Source: CAWACP01 sp963780655 (GTDB lineage Bacteria; Acidobacteriota; Terriglobia; Bryobacterales; Bryobacteraceae). From it: a stretch of 64,000 nucleotides of DNA. Shown piece after piece: positions 23,200 to 32,750 of this stretch (within the stretch, counting starts at the first letter, position 1; every line of letters begins with the position of its first letter). The stretch is from the NCBI GenBank assembly GCA_963780655.1, contig CAWACP010000004.1:1488001-1552000 (forward strand). Reading direction: 5' to 3'. The notes below the pieces were generated by a model. The model was not told where the DNA came from, searched no databases, and was given only the letters and a program-made list of their open reading frames with translations. The translations under genes were made by a program, and so were the position numbers.

Positions 23200-25611
23200 T
23201 TACTCGTTCCTGAGCGCTGTCACCGGGTCCACGCGCGCTGCCCGTCTGGCGGGGATATAGCTTGCCAGCGCCGCGGACGAGGCCAGCAGGGCGGTAAGGA
23301 CCGCGAACCAGATTGGGTCGAGCACCAGGACGTTGTACAGCACGCTGGACATGGCGTGGGTCAGCAGAATGGCCGCGGGCAGTCCGATGGCGAGTCCCAC
23401 GCCGGCCATACGAACGCCTTGTCCGAGGGTCATGCGGAGAATATCGCCCTGGTCTGCTCCGAGTGCGACGCGCACGCCGATCTCATGCGTCCGCTGGGCG
23501 ACGGAATAAGAGATGACCGCGTATATCCCGGTGAGCGCCAGCAGCAGCGCGATCACCGCGTACATCGTCATGGTGCGCGCAGAGGCGCGAATGCCGCCGG
23601 TTTGCTCCGTGATCCTTTGCTCCTGGCTCTCCACGTTGAATGCGGCCTGGCTGCTGTCCACTCTGCGCAGTTGCTCGCGGGCCGCGCCGGCCAGTTCCAT
23701 CGGATCGCGGTCCGTTCGCATGTAGACCTCCATCCCCGGCAGAGGCTCCTGCGCGGCGGAAACATAAGCAGCCGGTTCCGGCAGGCTGCTGAACCAATTC
23801 TTTGTGTCGCGCGAAACGCCCACTATCGTCAGCCATGGGCCGGCGGCCTTGTGCAGGCGTATGTGACGGCCCAGCGGTTCCGAATCGGGCCAGTACTGCT
23901 TTGCGATTACCTCACTGATCACGACGACCCCCGGCGAATCCGGCCCGTCCTCGGTCGAGATGCCGCGGCCGTGCAGAATGGGCAACCGAAGAGTCTCGAA
24001 ATAGCGGGGGCTCACCGCGTGAATCGCGGGCGTGGGTTCGCCCGGCCGCGGTTCCGCCCTTCCCTCCACGAACACGCCGTCGGCTCCTCCCGCTTCGGAA
24101 TAGATGGCAGCCGATCGAACTCCGTGAATGGTTTCGAGACCCTGAATCAACCGATCGTCGAACCCGCGGATCTGAACCCCGGTTGCGTACTTCGCTGTCG
24201 GCAGCGACGTCTCCATGGTCAGCAGGTTCTTCGTATCGAAACCGGGACTCACCGTGAGTAATCTCTGGAACGTCTGCACCATAACCCCGGCGCCGATCAG
24301 CAGCAGCAGGGCGAGCGCAACCTCGGCCACGCCGAGCGAGATCCGCAGACGGCTGCGCCCCGGACCGGCGCTCGCGGCGCGCGTGCCTTCCTTCAACGCA
24401 TCGTTCACATCAACGACGGCTCTGCGCCGCAGGATGTGCCACAGTGACGGCAGAATGCACAATACTCCGGTCAGAATGGAGGCGGCGAGCGTGAATAGTA
24501 CGACCTCGCCATCAATGTCCTGGGATTTCAGGCCGGCCACCCAGCGGTAAGCAGCATCCGGAATCGCCGAGCGGCCGAGGCTGAGATTCCACGATGCCAG
24601 TACCAGACCCAGGCCGCCGCCCAGAAGCGCCGTGAGTGCACTTTCGACAAGCAACTGCCGGGCGATGCGCAGGCGGCTGGCGCCCAGCGCCGTGCGTACC
24701 GCAATCTCCTTTTGGCGCGCGATCACACGCGCCAGTTGCAGGTTCGCCACGTTGGCGCAGGCGAGCAGGAGAACGAAACCTGCCGTCACCATCAGGACTG
24801 TGACAAAGCGGTTCGTCCCCTCGTTGGTCAGTTCGAGAATTGGCGTGACCAGCGCCGCTCGACCCTCGTTTGTTTCCGGATGCTGCTCTGCCAGGCGCTG
24901 TGAAATGACCGCCAGCTCGGCGCGCGCCTGATTCACCGTAACGCCGGATCGCAGCCGGCCCAGCACCAGCAGTGTATGCGCCGCGCGGTCGTCCTGTTCG
25001 GCCGCGGTCAGCGCCAGCGGCGCCCAAACCTCGTTGGCCAGAGGAAAATCGAAATCCGGCGGCATGATGCCGACGATCGTGTACGCCCGTCCGTCCAGCG
25101 CAACGGCGCGCCCCACGGCATCGCGTGCGCCCGCGAAGCGCCGCTCCCAGAAACCGTGGCTGAGCACCGCTACGCCCGCGTGGCCCGATTCTGCTTCCTC
25201 AGGCAGGAACGTCCGACCCGCTTCGGGCGCCATTGCGAGCACGCGGAAAAAGTCGGGAGATACAAAAGCCGCCGAGACACGCTCCGGCTCGCCGCCTCCG
25301 GTGAGATTCACATCCTGGCGCTGGTAAGCCGCCAGCGCAGAGAAGGAGCGCGCCTGGCTCCAGTCGCGGAGATTCGCCGGCGCCACCGCATCACGCTCCG
25401 CGCGCTGCTTCGGCAGGGTCTCCCAAACAGTCATCAGGGTTCCGAGATCCGGATAGGCGAGCGGGTGAAGGACGATCGCGTTGACGGAAATGAAACACGA
25501 AGTGTTCGCGCCGATGCCCAGAGCGAGGGCTAGAATGATCGCCACGGCGGTCGCCGGAGTGCGCAACAGGAGGCGGACAGCCAGGCGGAAATCCCGCAGC
25601 GGATTGTTCAC
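23200..25611 (-). CDS. ADOP-type MacB/FtsX-like ABC transporter permease, copy A
   Basis: This is a very large acidobacterial-type permease (803 residues from GTG 25611). The order is an N-terminal cytoplasmic start (NNPLRDFRLAVRLLLRTPAT), a membrane helix, and a large periplasmic MacB-like domain. An FtsX module of three helices follows (VLLLACANVANLQLARVIAR, with the coupling motif RTALGASRLRIARQ), then a second periplasmic domain and a second FtsX module ending YIPARRAARVDPVTALRNE. It probably moves peptides or lipoproteins or transmits force. No ATP-binding subunit is nearby. The open frame extends 38 codons upstream, but the usual family start is here. Confidence 0.9.
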   Translation of the reverse strand: MNNPLRDFRLAVRLLLRTPATAVAIILALALGIGANTSCFISVNAIVLHPLAYPDLGTLMTVWETLPKQRAERDAVAPANLRDWSQARSFSALAAYQRQDVNLTGGGEPERVSAAFVSPDFFRVLAMAPEAGRTFLPEEAESGHAGVAVLSHGFWERRFAGARDAVGRAVALDGRAYTIVGIMPPDFDFPLANEVWAPLALTAAEQDDRAAHTLLVLGRLRSGVTVNQARAELAVISQRLAEQHPETNEGRAALVTPILELTNEGTNRFVTVLMVTAGFVLLLACANVANLQLARVIARQKEIAVRTALGASRLRIARQLLVESALTALLGGGLGLVLASWNLSLGRSAIPDAAYRWVAGLKSQDIDGEVVLFTLAASILTGVLCILPSLWHILRRRAVVDVNDALKEGTRAASAGPGRSRLRISLGVAEVALALLLLIGAGVMVQTFQRLLTVSPGFDTKNLLTMETSLPTAKYATGVQIRGFDDRLIQGLETIHGVRSAAIYSEAGGADGVFVEGRAEPRPGEPTPAIHAVSPRYFETLRLPILHGRGISTEDGPDSPGVVVISEVIAKQYWPDSEPLGRHIRLHKAAGPWLTIVGVSRDTKNWFSSLPEPAAYVSAAQEPLPGMEVYMRTDRDPMELAGAAREQLRRVDSSQAAFNVESQEQRITEQTGGIRASARTMTMYAVIALLLALTGIYAVISYSVAQRTHEIGVRVALGADQGDILRMTLGQGVRMAGVGLAIGLPAAILLTHAMSSVLYNVLVLDPIWFAVLTALLASSAALASYIPARRAARVDPVTALRNE

Positions 25612-25947
25612 GAAGGTCGTCAGGGCAATCGGAATTCCAATCCAGACAACGTGGCACGCCTTATAAACCGGCAGTGTACGCTGCGCCAGGCCCTTGAGTG
25701 TGCGGTTCCGGGATTGCTTTCGCACAGATGCGACAGATCTCAGGGCCGCGGCGCTGAACGCGGCGGGTAAGCCAGCGCTCCCTGAATCTGTAAAGTATTT
25801 GCCGAAAACGACCGATTCCAGTGTGCAGAGCGCAACCGATGTCCATGAAAGATTTCAGTCGCCCGCGCAGTTTACCCGTCCCCCGAACCCCGTTTGACGG
25901 CTTCGACAAGTGTGTGAAGCCGGCGCCGATGCCCGGCCGAGGATGCC
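25612..25947. other. intergenic region, no gene seen
   Basis: These 336 bases separate two divergent genes, the ADOP permease on the left and the TonB-domain protein on the right. I see no convincing coding frame, no repeat of the intergenic family and no obvious promoter hexamer pair. It must hold both promoters. Confidence 0.5.
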
Positions 25948-27612
25948 ATGAACGCCACTGACAAGATTCGTGCGGCGCTGGAACGCCAGCAGGCCGCCCG
26001 CCGCTCCACTGCCCCGCCGCAGGCTGAAACTGCGGAACCCGAACCGCAGTCCACCGCCGGCGTCAAGGATACCGCGGCGTATTCGGTGTCTGGCGTGGGC
26101 GCATCGAATGGTAAGCATGGAAGCGTAACTGAGAAAGAGACCGTCAGCGAGGGGGAAACGCGGCCTCAGCACGCAAAACAAGCTCCGGGCGCCGCTTCCT
26201 CTCCGTTCAGCGGATCGGTCAGGCCGCTCTTTCCGAAGGCACCCCAGCCGGAGCCGGCTGTCGACCGGAACCTGTTCGAGCCGGCCGCCGCGCCCTCCGA
26301 GCCGGTCGAGCGTATATTGCCGCTGGTGGGGATGAACGATCGCGACCGTTCCGCTTTGAACGTGCGCGATGCCGCCGCCAGTGTGAGTGCGCCACCCAAA
26401 TCGAAGCCGGCTTCAAAGCCGCCGTCGACGCCATCTCTCGCAGCGCCGCCGGCCAAAGCGTCACCCGCGAAAACATCGCCTCCCAAAGCGCCATCCGCGT
26501 CCGTGCCGCCAGCGTCCGCGCCCGTCGCCTCCCCGCGCGCCGCATCCGCCCCCGCCGCCGCCGAACCGATAGAAGATTCCCTGGCCACGGCGCGTCAGCC
26601 GCGCGTTCTGTATGCCATCGCCGGGATACTGGTCCTCGTTGCCGCCGGACTGGGTTTCTATTTTCTGCGCGGCTCCGCATCCAAGGGCAAAGGCAGCCTG
26701 ACCCCCGAAAACACGGTCAGCTTCGCCGTCGAATCTAACACGAATGGGCTGATCACGCTGCACTGGAACGCACAGAGCAAACCGATTACTGCCGCCCGTG
26801 AAGCCAAACTCACCATTCTCGAAGACCAGAAGGCGCCTCGTACCGTGGCGCTGAATCCGGCGCAGCTGAGCATGGGCCGCCTCTATTACGAGTCCGCGGC
26901 GCAGCGCGTCGAGTTCCATCTGGAGATCACGGAAACCACCGGTGCGGTTGTAGCGCAATCGGTGGCGGCACAGGGCTCCGCGCCGGTGCAGACTGCTCAG
27001 GACAACGAAAAGCAACAAGAACGGCAGCCCGACAAACCTTCGCCGATGCCGGCTGACGACAATTCACAGAAGCCCGCCGCGGATGCCGGAGCGCAGCCGG
27101 TCGAAGAGAAGCCTGCCCCGGCGCCTGTGCGCGCTTTCGTGCCGCCTCCGGTCCGCCAGCAGACGCCTGGCGAGGGCCGCCTCATTTTGCTCGAACCCGC
27201 GCCCGATATGCACGCCGGGACCACGCCATCGCTGCCCTCGGCGCCGCTCGCCGGAGCGCGTGTCAACGTAATCCCGCCTCCTGAGGCGAAACCGACGCCG
27301 CAGACCCCGGCGGCGCGGCCGGCAAGCCGGATCACGGTGGGCGGCGCCGTTCAGCAGGCCATGCTGATCCGTACCGTGAAACCGCTTTATTCGCAGGTGG
27401 CCAAAGACGCCCGCGTCGAAGGAACGGTGCGGTTTTCCGCGCTGATCGGGAAGAGCGGCAAGGTTGAGAACCTGAAGGTCGTTGGCGGTCCGCTGATCCT
27501 CCAGGCTTCTGCCGCCGCGGCGGTCAAGCAATGGGTTTACCGGCCTACGCTGCTCGACGGACAGCCGGTTGAGGTGCAGACCGAAATCGAGATCCGCTTC
27601 GCCCTGCACTAA
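25948..27612 (+). CDS. TonB-family energy transducer with long Pro/Ala linker
   Basis: The 554-residue protein has a cytoplasmic N-terminal part rich in Pro, Ala and Lys (about 1-215). One membrane helix follows (VLYAIAGILVLVAAGLGFYF, about 220-239), then a periplasmic beta-rich domain and a second Pro-rich linker. The C-terminal TonB domain (about 460-554) has KPLYSQVAKDARVEGTVRFS and VKQWVYRPTLLDGQPVEVQT. TonB-C domains contact outer-membrane receptors or act as stand-alone envelope modules. The unusually long cytoplasmic part and central helix differ from classical TonB, whose helix is at the N-terminus. It may be a signalling protein. Confidence 0.88.
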   Translation: MNATDKIRAALERQQAARRSTAPPQAETAEPEPQSTAGVKDTAAYSVSGVGASNGKHGSVTEKETVSEGETRPQHAKQAPGAASSPFSGSVRPLFPKAPQPEPAVDRNLFEPAAAPSEPVERILPLVGMNDRDRSALNVRDAAASVSAPPKSKPASKPPSTPSLAAPPAKASPAKTSPPKAPSASVPPASAPVASPRAASAPAAAEPIEDSLATARQPRVLYAIAGILVLVAAGLGFYFLRGSASKGKGSLTPENTVSFAVESNTNGLITLHWNAQSKPITAAREAKLTILEDQKAPRTVALNPAQLSMGRLYYESAAQRVEFHLEITETTGAVVAQSVAAQGSAPVQTAQDNEKQQERQPDKPSPMPADDNSQKPAADAGAQPVEEKPAPAPVRAFVPPPVRQQTPGEGRLILLEPAPDMHAGTTPSLPSAPLAGARVNVIPPPEAKPTPQTPAARPASRITVGGAVQQAMLIRTVKPLYSQVAKDARVEGTVRFSALIGKSGKVENLKVVGGPLILQASAAAAVKQWVYRPTLLDGQPVEVQTEIEIRFALH

Positions 27613-27636
27613 CCGCAATACTGTTCGGCGCGGGCG

Positions 27637-27707
27637 GCGGCTTTTCAAGCAGCCCTGGCCGATTGCAAATAATTGCAAATCGGCCGCAGGATACAATCCT
27701 GCCCCAC
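27637..27707. repeat. composite intergenic repeat
   Basis: It reads CGGCGGCTTTTCAAGCAGCC, then TGGCCGATTGCAAAT, then the reverse complement of the 18000-18043 element with CAGGATACAATCCTG and the GCCCCAC end. The first module matches 5837-5872. The copy shows how modules from different repeats are joined. Confidence 0.7.
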
Positions 27708-27733
27708 GCGGCACAATCGACGACCTTTCCGGG

Positions 27734-30214
27734 CTACTCCTCCCGGAGCGCGGTCATCGGATCCAGCCGCGCCGCCCGGCGCGCGGGCAGGTAGCAGGCC
27801 GCCAGCGCAACCGCCGCAAGCAGACCGGCGGTGGCCGCGAACACTGCCGGATCTCCCGGCTTCACTTCGTGCAGCATGCTCGCCATCACCCGGCCGGCCG
27901 CGAACGCCCCCGCCGCCCCGAGTACGAATCCCACCAGCGCCAGCCGCATTCCCTCACCCAGAACCTTCGCCAGCACGCCTGCCTGCGTGGCGCCCAGCGA
28001 CATGCGAATGCCGATCTCTCGCGTGCGCGCGGTCACCGCGTACGAAAGCACGCCGTAAATGCCGATAGCTGCCAGCAGCACGGCCAGACCGGCGAACGAT
28101 CCCACCAGCGCGCTCAGGAACTGCTGTCCCTGCGCCTGCTCGCCAATCACCTCGTCCATCGTACGAACCGAGAAGAGCGGCAGGCTGGAATCCACCTGAG
28201 CGAGTAACTGCCGCGCCTGAGAGGCGAGGCTCTCCGGCGGCAGCGACGTGTGCAGCACCAGAAACACACGCGAGTTTCCATCGAACACGCCATACGCCTC
28301 GGGCACGGGCTTCTGCGTGAGGCCCCATTCCCGGACGTCGCTCACTACGCCAATCACCTGCTGCCAGGGGCCGTTTGGACTGCCCCACGCGAACATCTGG
28401 CCGAGTGGATCGGCGCCTTTCCAGAAGAACTTCGCCATGCTCTCGTTAATCACTGTGGGAGATACCATCGCGTTACTCTCCTGCGGTGACAGCGACTGGA
28501 ACATCCCGGCCTCGTACAGCGCGCGCAGGCGAGCATCGATGGGGAGAGCGCGTTCGATGTCCGCCGGGGTGAAATCGCGTCCTTTGAGCAGCCGTATTCC
28601 CATAGTCCGGAAATAACCCGGCGAGACCATATGCATTTCCACCAGTTGATTACTCCGCGATTGCTCGGTGCGGCCGCGCAGGACGACATAACCATTGCTG
28701 CCGCCTTCGAGTGGCAGATGGTCGGTCACAGCAGCCTGGTCGACGCCGGGAATCTGCCGCGCGCGTTCCAGCAGAGTGCGTGAAAATGCGTACTCCTGCG
28801 GCATCGTTTTATATTGCGAGTCGGGAACCCGAACGGCTCCGGTCCACACGCCGGACGGCCGGACGCCGACATCCAGATTGCGGACCCGCGCGAAATCCTC
28901 CAGCAGCAGCCCGGCCGAGACCAACAGGATTAACGAGAGCGCGACTTCGGCCACCACCAGCGCGTTGCTGGCAAACCGCCGCCGCCGGCCGGGGCTGACA
29001 GAACTTCCGGCGCCGCCCTTCAGCTCGTCGTGCAGATCGGGCCTCGATGCCTGGAATGCCGGGATGATGCCGAAGAGAATTCCCGTGGCCATAGCGAGCG
29101 CAAAGGCGAAGGCCAGGACGTACCAGTCGAGCTGAATGGAGTTGACCTGCGGAAAATCGAGGCTCTTCACGCGCGCGAAAAGCCTGACGACGCCGGCCGC
29201 AAGGAGCACTCCCAGCAGGCCTCCGGAGATCGACAATACGAGGCTCTCGGTGAGCAGTTGCCGTATCAGCCGGCGACGCGCCGCGCCGAGTGCGCTCCGA
29301 ATCGCCATCTCTTTCTGCCGCGCGATGGCTCGCGCCAGCAGCAGATTCGCTACGTTTGCGCAGCCGATCAGCAGCACCAGCCCAACCGCGGCCAGCATCA
29401 CCAGCAGCGAATTCCTGAAATCGCCAACCACTTCCTCATGCAGCGGCGTCAGACCGGCGCCCACCTGATCGTTGGAATCCGGATAGCGCTTCCGCAGTCC
29501 GGCGGCAATCACCTTCAGTTCCGCCTCGGCCTTCGCCGCCGACACAGCCGGCTTCATTCTTCCGATGGCGCTGGCCCAGTGGCTGCCGCGCCCGCCCAGC
29601 GTTTTGGGGTCCATGTCCAGCGGCATCCAGAACTGCGCCGCGGTTGGAAAGCGAAAGTTCGGCGGCATGACGCCAATGATCGTGTTCTTCTCCCCATCCA
29701 TCTCGATGGCGCGCCCAATCACGCCAGGATCGCCGGCGTAGTGGCTCCTCCACAGTGGATAGCTGAGGATGACCACCTGATCCCGGCCCGGCTGATCTTC
29801 GCCTGGCGCAAACGTGCGGCCGAGCAACGGGCGAACGCCGAGCAGCGAAAAGAAGTTCGCCTCGGTGGGCACGCCCAGAACATGGTCGGGCCTTCCCTGC
29901 CCGCTCAGGTTCGTATCGTGCGGCCAGCTGAACATCGTCATGTCCTGAAAGGTGGCGTTCTGAGCCTTCCAGTCGACAAAGTCGGGGCCGGCGAAAGGAT
30001 ACTTGCCGGGCGCGGCCTCCGTCTCGTATAGCCGCACCAGTTGTTCGGGACTGCGAAACGGCAGCGGCCGCAGAAGAATGCCGTTCACGATGCTGAAGAT
30101 CGCGATGTTCGCGCCGATGCCGATTGCGAGCGTGGCCATCGCGATGGCGGTCAGCGCCCGGGATTTTGAGACGTTTCGGACGGCGTAGCGAAGGTCCTGC
30201 AGGACGGTGGTCAT
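27734..30214 (-). CDS. ADOP-type MacB/FtsX-like ABC transporter permease, copy B
   Basis: The second giant permease (826 residues) starts MTTVLQDLRYAVRNVSKSRA, the standard opening of the family. It has two MacB-like periplasmic domains and two FtsX modules: LVLLIGCANVANLLLARAIA with RSALGAARRRLIRQ, and the closing RTREIGIRMSLGATQAGVLA with YLPARRAARLDPMTALREE. It is clearly homologous to copy A but diverged. Like copy A it has no neighbouring ATPase. It lies convergent to the TonB-domain gene. Confidence 0.93.
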   Translation of the reverse strand: MTTVLQDLRYAVRNVSKSRALTAIAMATLAIGIGANIAIFSIVNGILLRPLPFRSPEQLVRLYETEAAPGKYPFAGPDFVDWKAQNATFQDMTMFSWPHDTNLSGQGRPDHVLGVPTEANFFSLLGVRPLLGRTFAPGEDQPGRDQVVILSYPLWRSHYAGDPGVIGRAIEMDGEKNTIIGVMPPNFRFPTAAQFWMPLDMDPKTLGGRGSHWASAIGRMKPAVSAAKAEAELKVIAAGLRKRYPDSNDQVGAGLTPLHEEVVGDFRNSLLVMLAAVGLVLLIGCANVANLLLARAIARQKEMAIRSALGAARRRLIRQLLTESLVLSISGGLLGVLLAAGVVRLFARVKSLDFPQVNSIQLDWYVLAFAFALAMATGILFGIIPAFQASRPDLHDELKGGAGSSVSPGRRRRFASNALVVAEVALSLILLVSAGLLLEDFARVRNLDVGVRPSGVWTGAVRVPDSQYKTMPQEYAFSRTLLERARQIPGVDQAAVTDHLPLEGGSNGYVVLRGRTEQSRSNQLVEMHMVSPGYFRTMGIRLLKGRDFTPADIERALPIDARLRALYEAGMFQSLSPQESNAMVSPTVINESMAKFFWKGADPLGQMFAWGSPNGPWQQVIGVVSDVREWGLTQKPVPEAYGVFDGNSRVFLVLHTSLPPESLASQARQLLAQVDSSLPLFSVRTMDEVIGEQAQGQQFLSALVGSFAGLAVLLAAIGIYGVLSYAVTARTREIGIRMSLGATQAGVLAKVLGEGMRLALVGFVLGAAGAFAAGRVMASMLHEVKPGDPAVFAATAGLLAAVALAACYLPARRAARLDPMTALREE

Positions 30215-30267
30215 CGAGCGCCTCTGTTGAGACTATACGGCGGGGCCGCGCGCCGGTTACGCGGGTG

Positions 30268-30292
30268 ACCGAGCCGCGACCGTGAGGGAGCG
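30268..30292. repeat. 25-bp repeat shared with 62279-62303
   Basis: A 25-bp stretch beginning ACCGAGCCGCGACC is repeated exactly, as its reverse complement, at 62279-62303. Both copies lie in short intergenic gaps immediately beside a gene end. Confidence 0.75.
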
Positions 30293-30293
30293 A

Positions 30294-31223
30294 TTATCGC
30301 AGAGGGTTCGGCGTGAAGGACAGCGCCAGCAGTGCGAGCGCCAGCCAGCCCAGAGCCTTGCGTCGCGCATCCAGCGGCGACTCGTCGCAGATCACCGGAT
30401 GACGCAATGCGAACAGCAGCAGAACCGCCCACACGTACCACAACCAGGAGTTGCTGACCCGGCCCAGGACGATCAGCAGCGCCAGGAAGACGCGCGACCA
30501 GATCTTGTGCCACCGGCCGAAAAAAGCGTACACAATATGGCCGCCATCCAGTTGGCCGGCGGGCAGCAGGTTCAGAGCGGTGGCCAGCAGGCCTGCCCAT
30601 GCCGCGCGCGCCACCGGGTGCAGATAGATGTTTTCGACCGGAACGCCCGGAAACAGCAGGGCCTCGATTGCGCGCATGAGCAGCGGCGTCGAGAACACGA
30701 AATCGCTGCGCGCCGCGATCCCCGGTGCAACATGCGACATGGCGATGCCGGCGATGGCCACCGGCACCAGCATCGCAAATCCGGCGATCGGTCCGGCGAT
30801 GCCGACATCGAACAGCGCCTTCCTCGTGAAGATGGGGGAGCGGATACGTATGAACGCTCCGAGCGTGCCGATGAGACTCGGAAATGGCAGGAAGTACGGC
30901 AGCGTGGCGTCGATGCGGTAATGGCGGCACGCGAGGTAATGCCCCATCTCGTGAGCCAGCAGAATGGACATGAGCGCGAGCGAGAACGGAAGGCCGGAGA
31001 GAGCCAGCAGCGGCTCACTCGGAAGGCGCAGAAGCACCGCGGTCAGGTCGTCCAGCGTGAGCGGCCGGTTCGATTGAAACATCACCGCCAGACTCGCGCC
31101 CACCGCCGTGGTGGTCACCAGCGTCAGGGCGAGCAGCGTGACGTGAATGCCGAGTCGCTGCTTCACCGCCACACGCGGAAGATACAGCGGCTCATTCAGA
31201 GCATCACTGGAAGACGTAGACAA
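30294..31223 (-). CDS. site-2 protease (M50-family membrane metalloprotease)
   Basis: This 309-residue polytopic membrane protease has the zinc motif HEMGH (91-95) and the second conserved motif NLLPAGQLDGGH (218-229) that supplies the third zinc ligand. GIAGPIAGF in the middle is typical of the RseP/SREBP-type fold. No PDZ domain is present. Site-2 proteases release membrane-bound transcription factors or anti-sigma factors; the substrate is unknown. The start is TTG 31223. The HU-like gene ends 12 bases upstream on the same strand, so the two are probably cotranscribed. Confidence 0.92.
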   Translation of the reverse strand: MSTSSSDALNEPLYLPRVAVKQRLGIHVTLLALTLVTTTAVGASLAVMFQSNRPLTLDDLTAVLLRLPSEPLLALSGLPFSLALMSILLAHEMGHYLACRHYRIDATLPYFLPFPSLIGTLGAFIRIRSPIFTRKALFDVGIAGPIAGFAMLVPVAIAGIAMSHVAPGIAARSDFVFSTPLLMRAIEALLFPGVPVENIYLHPVARAAWAGLLATALNLLPAGQLDGGHIVYAFFGRWHKIWSRVFLALLIVLGRVSNSWLWYVWAVLLLFALRHPVICDESPLDARRKALGWLALALLALSFTPNPLR

Positions 31224-31235
31224 CTGCGGTGACCG

Positions 31236-31505
31236 CTACTGCAGGGTCTGCAGCTCTTTCCCCGGCTTGAAGCGGACCGCTTTCCCGGGAGGAATGGCCA
31301 CCTCGGCGCCGGTCCGGGGATTCCGGCCGATGCCGGTTTTTCTCGGCCTGACGTTGAAGATGCCGAAGCCGCGAAGTTCGATGCGCTCGCCGTTTGCCAG
31401 CGCTCTTTTCATACTCTCGAAAACCGTTTCCACGGCCATTTCGGCTTTCGTCTTGGTGATGCCGGTCTTGTTAACAACTTCGTTGATAATATCCAGCTTG
31501 ATCAA
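31236..31505 (-). CDS. HU/IHF-family DNA-binding protein
   Basis: An 89-residue nucleoid protein with MIKLDIINEVVNKTGITKTK, the DNA-arm region FGIFNVRPRKTGIGRNPRTG and AVRFKPGKELQ, all diagnostic. It dimerises and bends DNA. The start codon is TTG 31505, supported by CCTCCC (GGGAGG on the gene strand) five bases upstream. The site-2 protease gene follows. Confidence 0.95.
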   Translation of the reverse strand: MIKLDIINEVVNKTGITKTKAEMAVETVFESMKRALANGERIELRGFGIFNVRPRKTGIGRNPRTGAEVAIPPGKAVRFKPGKELQTLQ

Positions 31506-31691
31506 GGCAACCTCCCGCCCGTGCGCTCTTCATCCCAGCGGCTCGCGTCGTTCGCAGCACGCGTCGAGCCGACAAACTAATGCACTTTTGTTCCAGAGGC
31601 GCACAGACATTCGGAGGCATTGCCGCCCGCCTCACTCGAACCGATCTGCCCGCCCTACGCCAAACTTCATGATAAGATTGGGTTTAATCCA

Positions 31692-32189
31692 TTGTCAAGG
31701 CCACCGTCCAAACCATCGCCCGTAGATGCGGAAACATTCCGCCATACGTGCGCCCAGTTTGCCACCGGAGTGGCTGTCGCAACGGTCCGCGCAGCCGATG
31801 GCGCGCCGCACGGCCTCACGGTCAATTCTTTCTCCTCCGTATCGCTCGATCCGCCTCTGGTGCTCATCTGTATCGGCCATGAGTGCCAGATACTGCCGCA
31901 CTTTGAGCAGGCCGAATTCTTCGCGCTGAACGTGCTTACCTCCGAGCAGCAGGAGCTTTCAGTTGCCTTTGCGCAGCGGACCGACAATCGCTTCGAGGAT
32001 CGTCCCCGGTATGAGGGCGCCACCGGAGCGCCGCTCATTCCCGGCGTTCTCGCCACCATCGAATGCCGGAGAGTCAACCTGATCGATGCCGGCGACCACT
32101 CCATCGTACTCGGCGAGATGGTGGCATCGGCAATCTATACTGGATCGCCACTAATTTACTTTAATCATTCTTACAGATCGATCTGGTAA
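31692..32189 (+). CDS. flavin reductase-like FMN-binding protein
   Basis: About 165 residues with the flavin-reductase fold: PVDAETFRHTCAQFATGVAV, PHGLTVNSFSSVSLDPPLVL (FMN phosphate contact region) and FFALNVLTSEQQELSVAFAQ. Such enzymes reduce FMN or FAD with NAD(P)H for monooxygenases, or carry flavin themselves. The frame is open from 31620, but TTG 31692 gives the family-like N-terminus; no start is strongly supported. It is divergent from the HU-like gene. Confidence 0.88.
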   Translation: MSRPPSKPSPVDAETFRHTCAQFATGVAVATVRAADGAPHGLTVNSFSSVSLDPPLVLICIGHECQILPHFEQAEFFALNVLTSEQQELSVAFAQRTDNRFEDRPRYEGATGAPLIPGVLATIECRRVNLIDAGDHSIVLGEMVASAIYTGSPLIYFNHSYRSIW

Positions 32190-32276
32190 GACTCCGTGGT
32201 CGCCGTATCTTCTTGATGTTTCTCAGTTGTCAGAATCGGCGCCTGAATTGCGGGTCAAAGACTGGGGATCTCCCTT

Positions 32277-32738
32277 ATGCCTGGCGATATTACTCCGATG
32301 AACAAACCTTTCGACCTGCTGCTTGTCGAAGACAATCCGGGTGATGTTCGTCTTACCCAGGAGGCGTTGCGCGAGACCACCATCCCGGTACACCTCAATG
32401 TGGCCACCGATGGCGTGGAGGCCGTCGATTTCCTCCACCGCAGGGGCAAGTTCAAGGACGCGCCACGGCCCGAGCTGATTCTGCTCGATCTTAACCTGCC
32501 GCGAAAAAGCGGACGAGAAGTTTTGTCCGAGATCAAGGGGGATCCCGATTTGCGGAGTATCCCTGTGGTTGTTATGACGACATCGACGGCCGAGCAGGAC
32601 ATCAACAAAGCGTACGCATTGAACGCGAACTGCTATATCACCAAGCCGCTGGATCTCGACCAGTTTCTCAGCGTGATCCGCTCGATCGAGGACTTCTGGC
32701 TGACGCGCGCAACGCTGCCCCGTCAGATCCAAGCGTAA
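32277..32738 (+). CDS. single-domain response regulator (Rcp1-like)
   Basis: The 153-residue protein is a lone receiver domain: LLLVEDNPGDVRLTQEAL with the acidic pocket, the phosphoacceptor Asp in LILLDLNLPRKSG, and TTSTAEQDINKAYALNANCY with the conserved Lys in ITKP. The long loop after helix 3 is typical of the Rcp1/phytochrome-type subfamily. It has no output domain and no adjacent kinase. ATG 32277 or ATG 32298 could be the start. Confidence 0.93.
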   Translation: MPGDITPMNKPFDLLLVEDNPGDVRLTQEALRETTIPVHLNVATDGVEAVDFLHRRGKFKDAPRPELILLDLNLPRKSGREVLSEIKGDPDLRSIPVVVMTTSTAEQDINKAYALNANCYITKPLDLDQFLSVIRSIEDFWLTRATLPRQIQA

Positions 32739-32750
32739 GGGTTCCTGCTT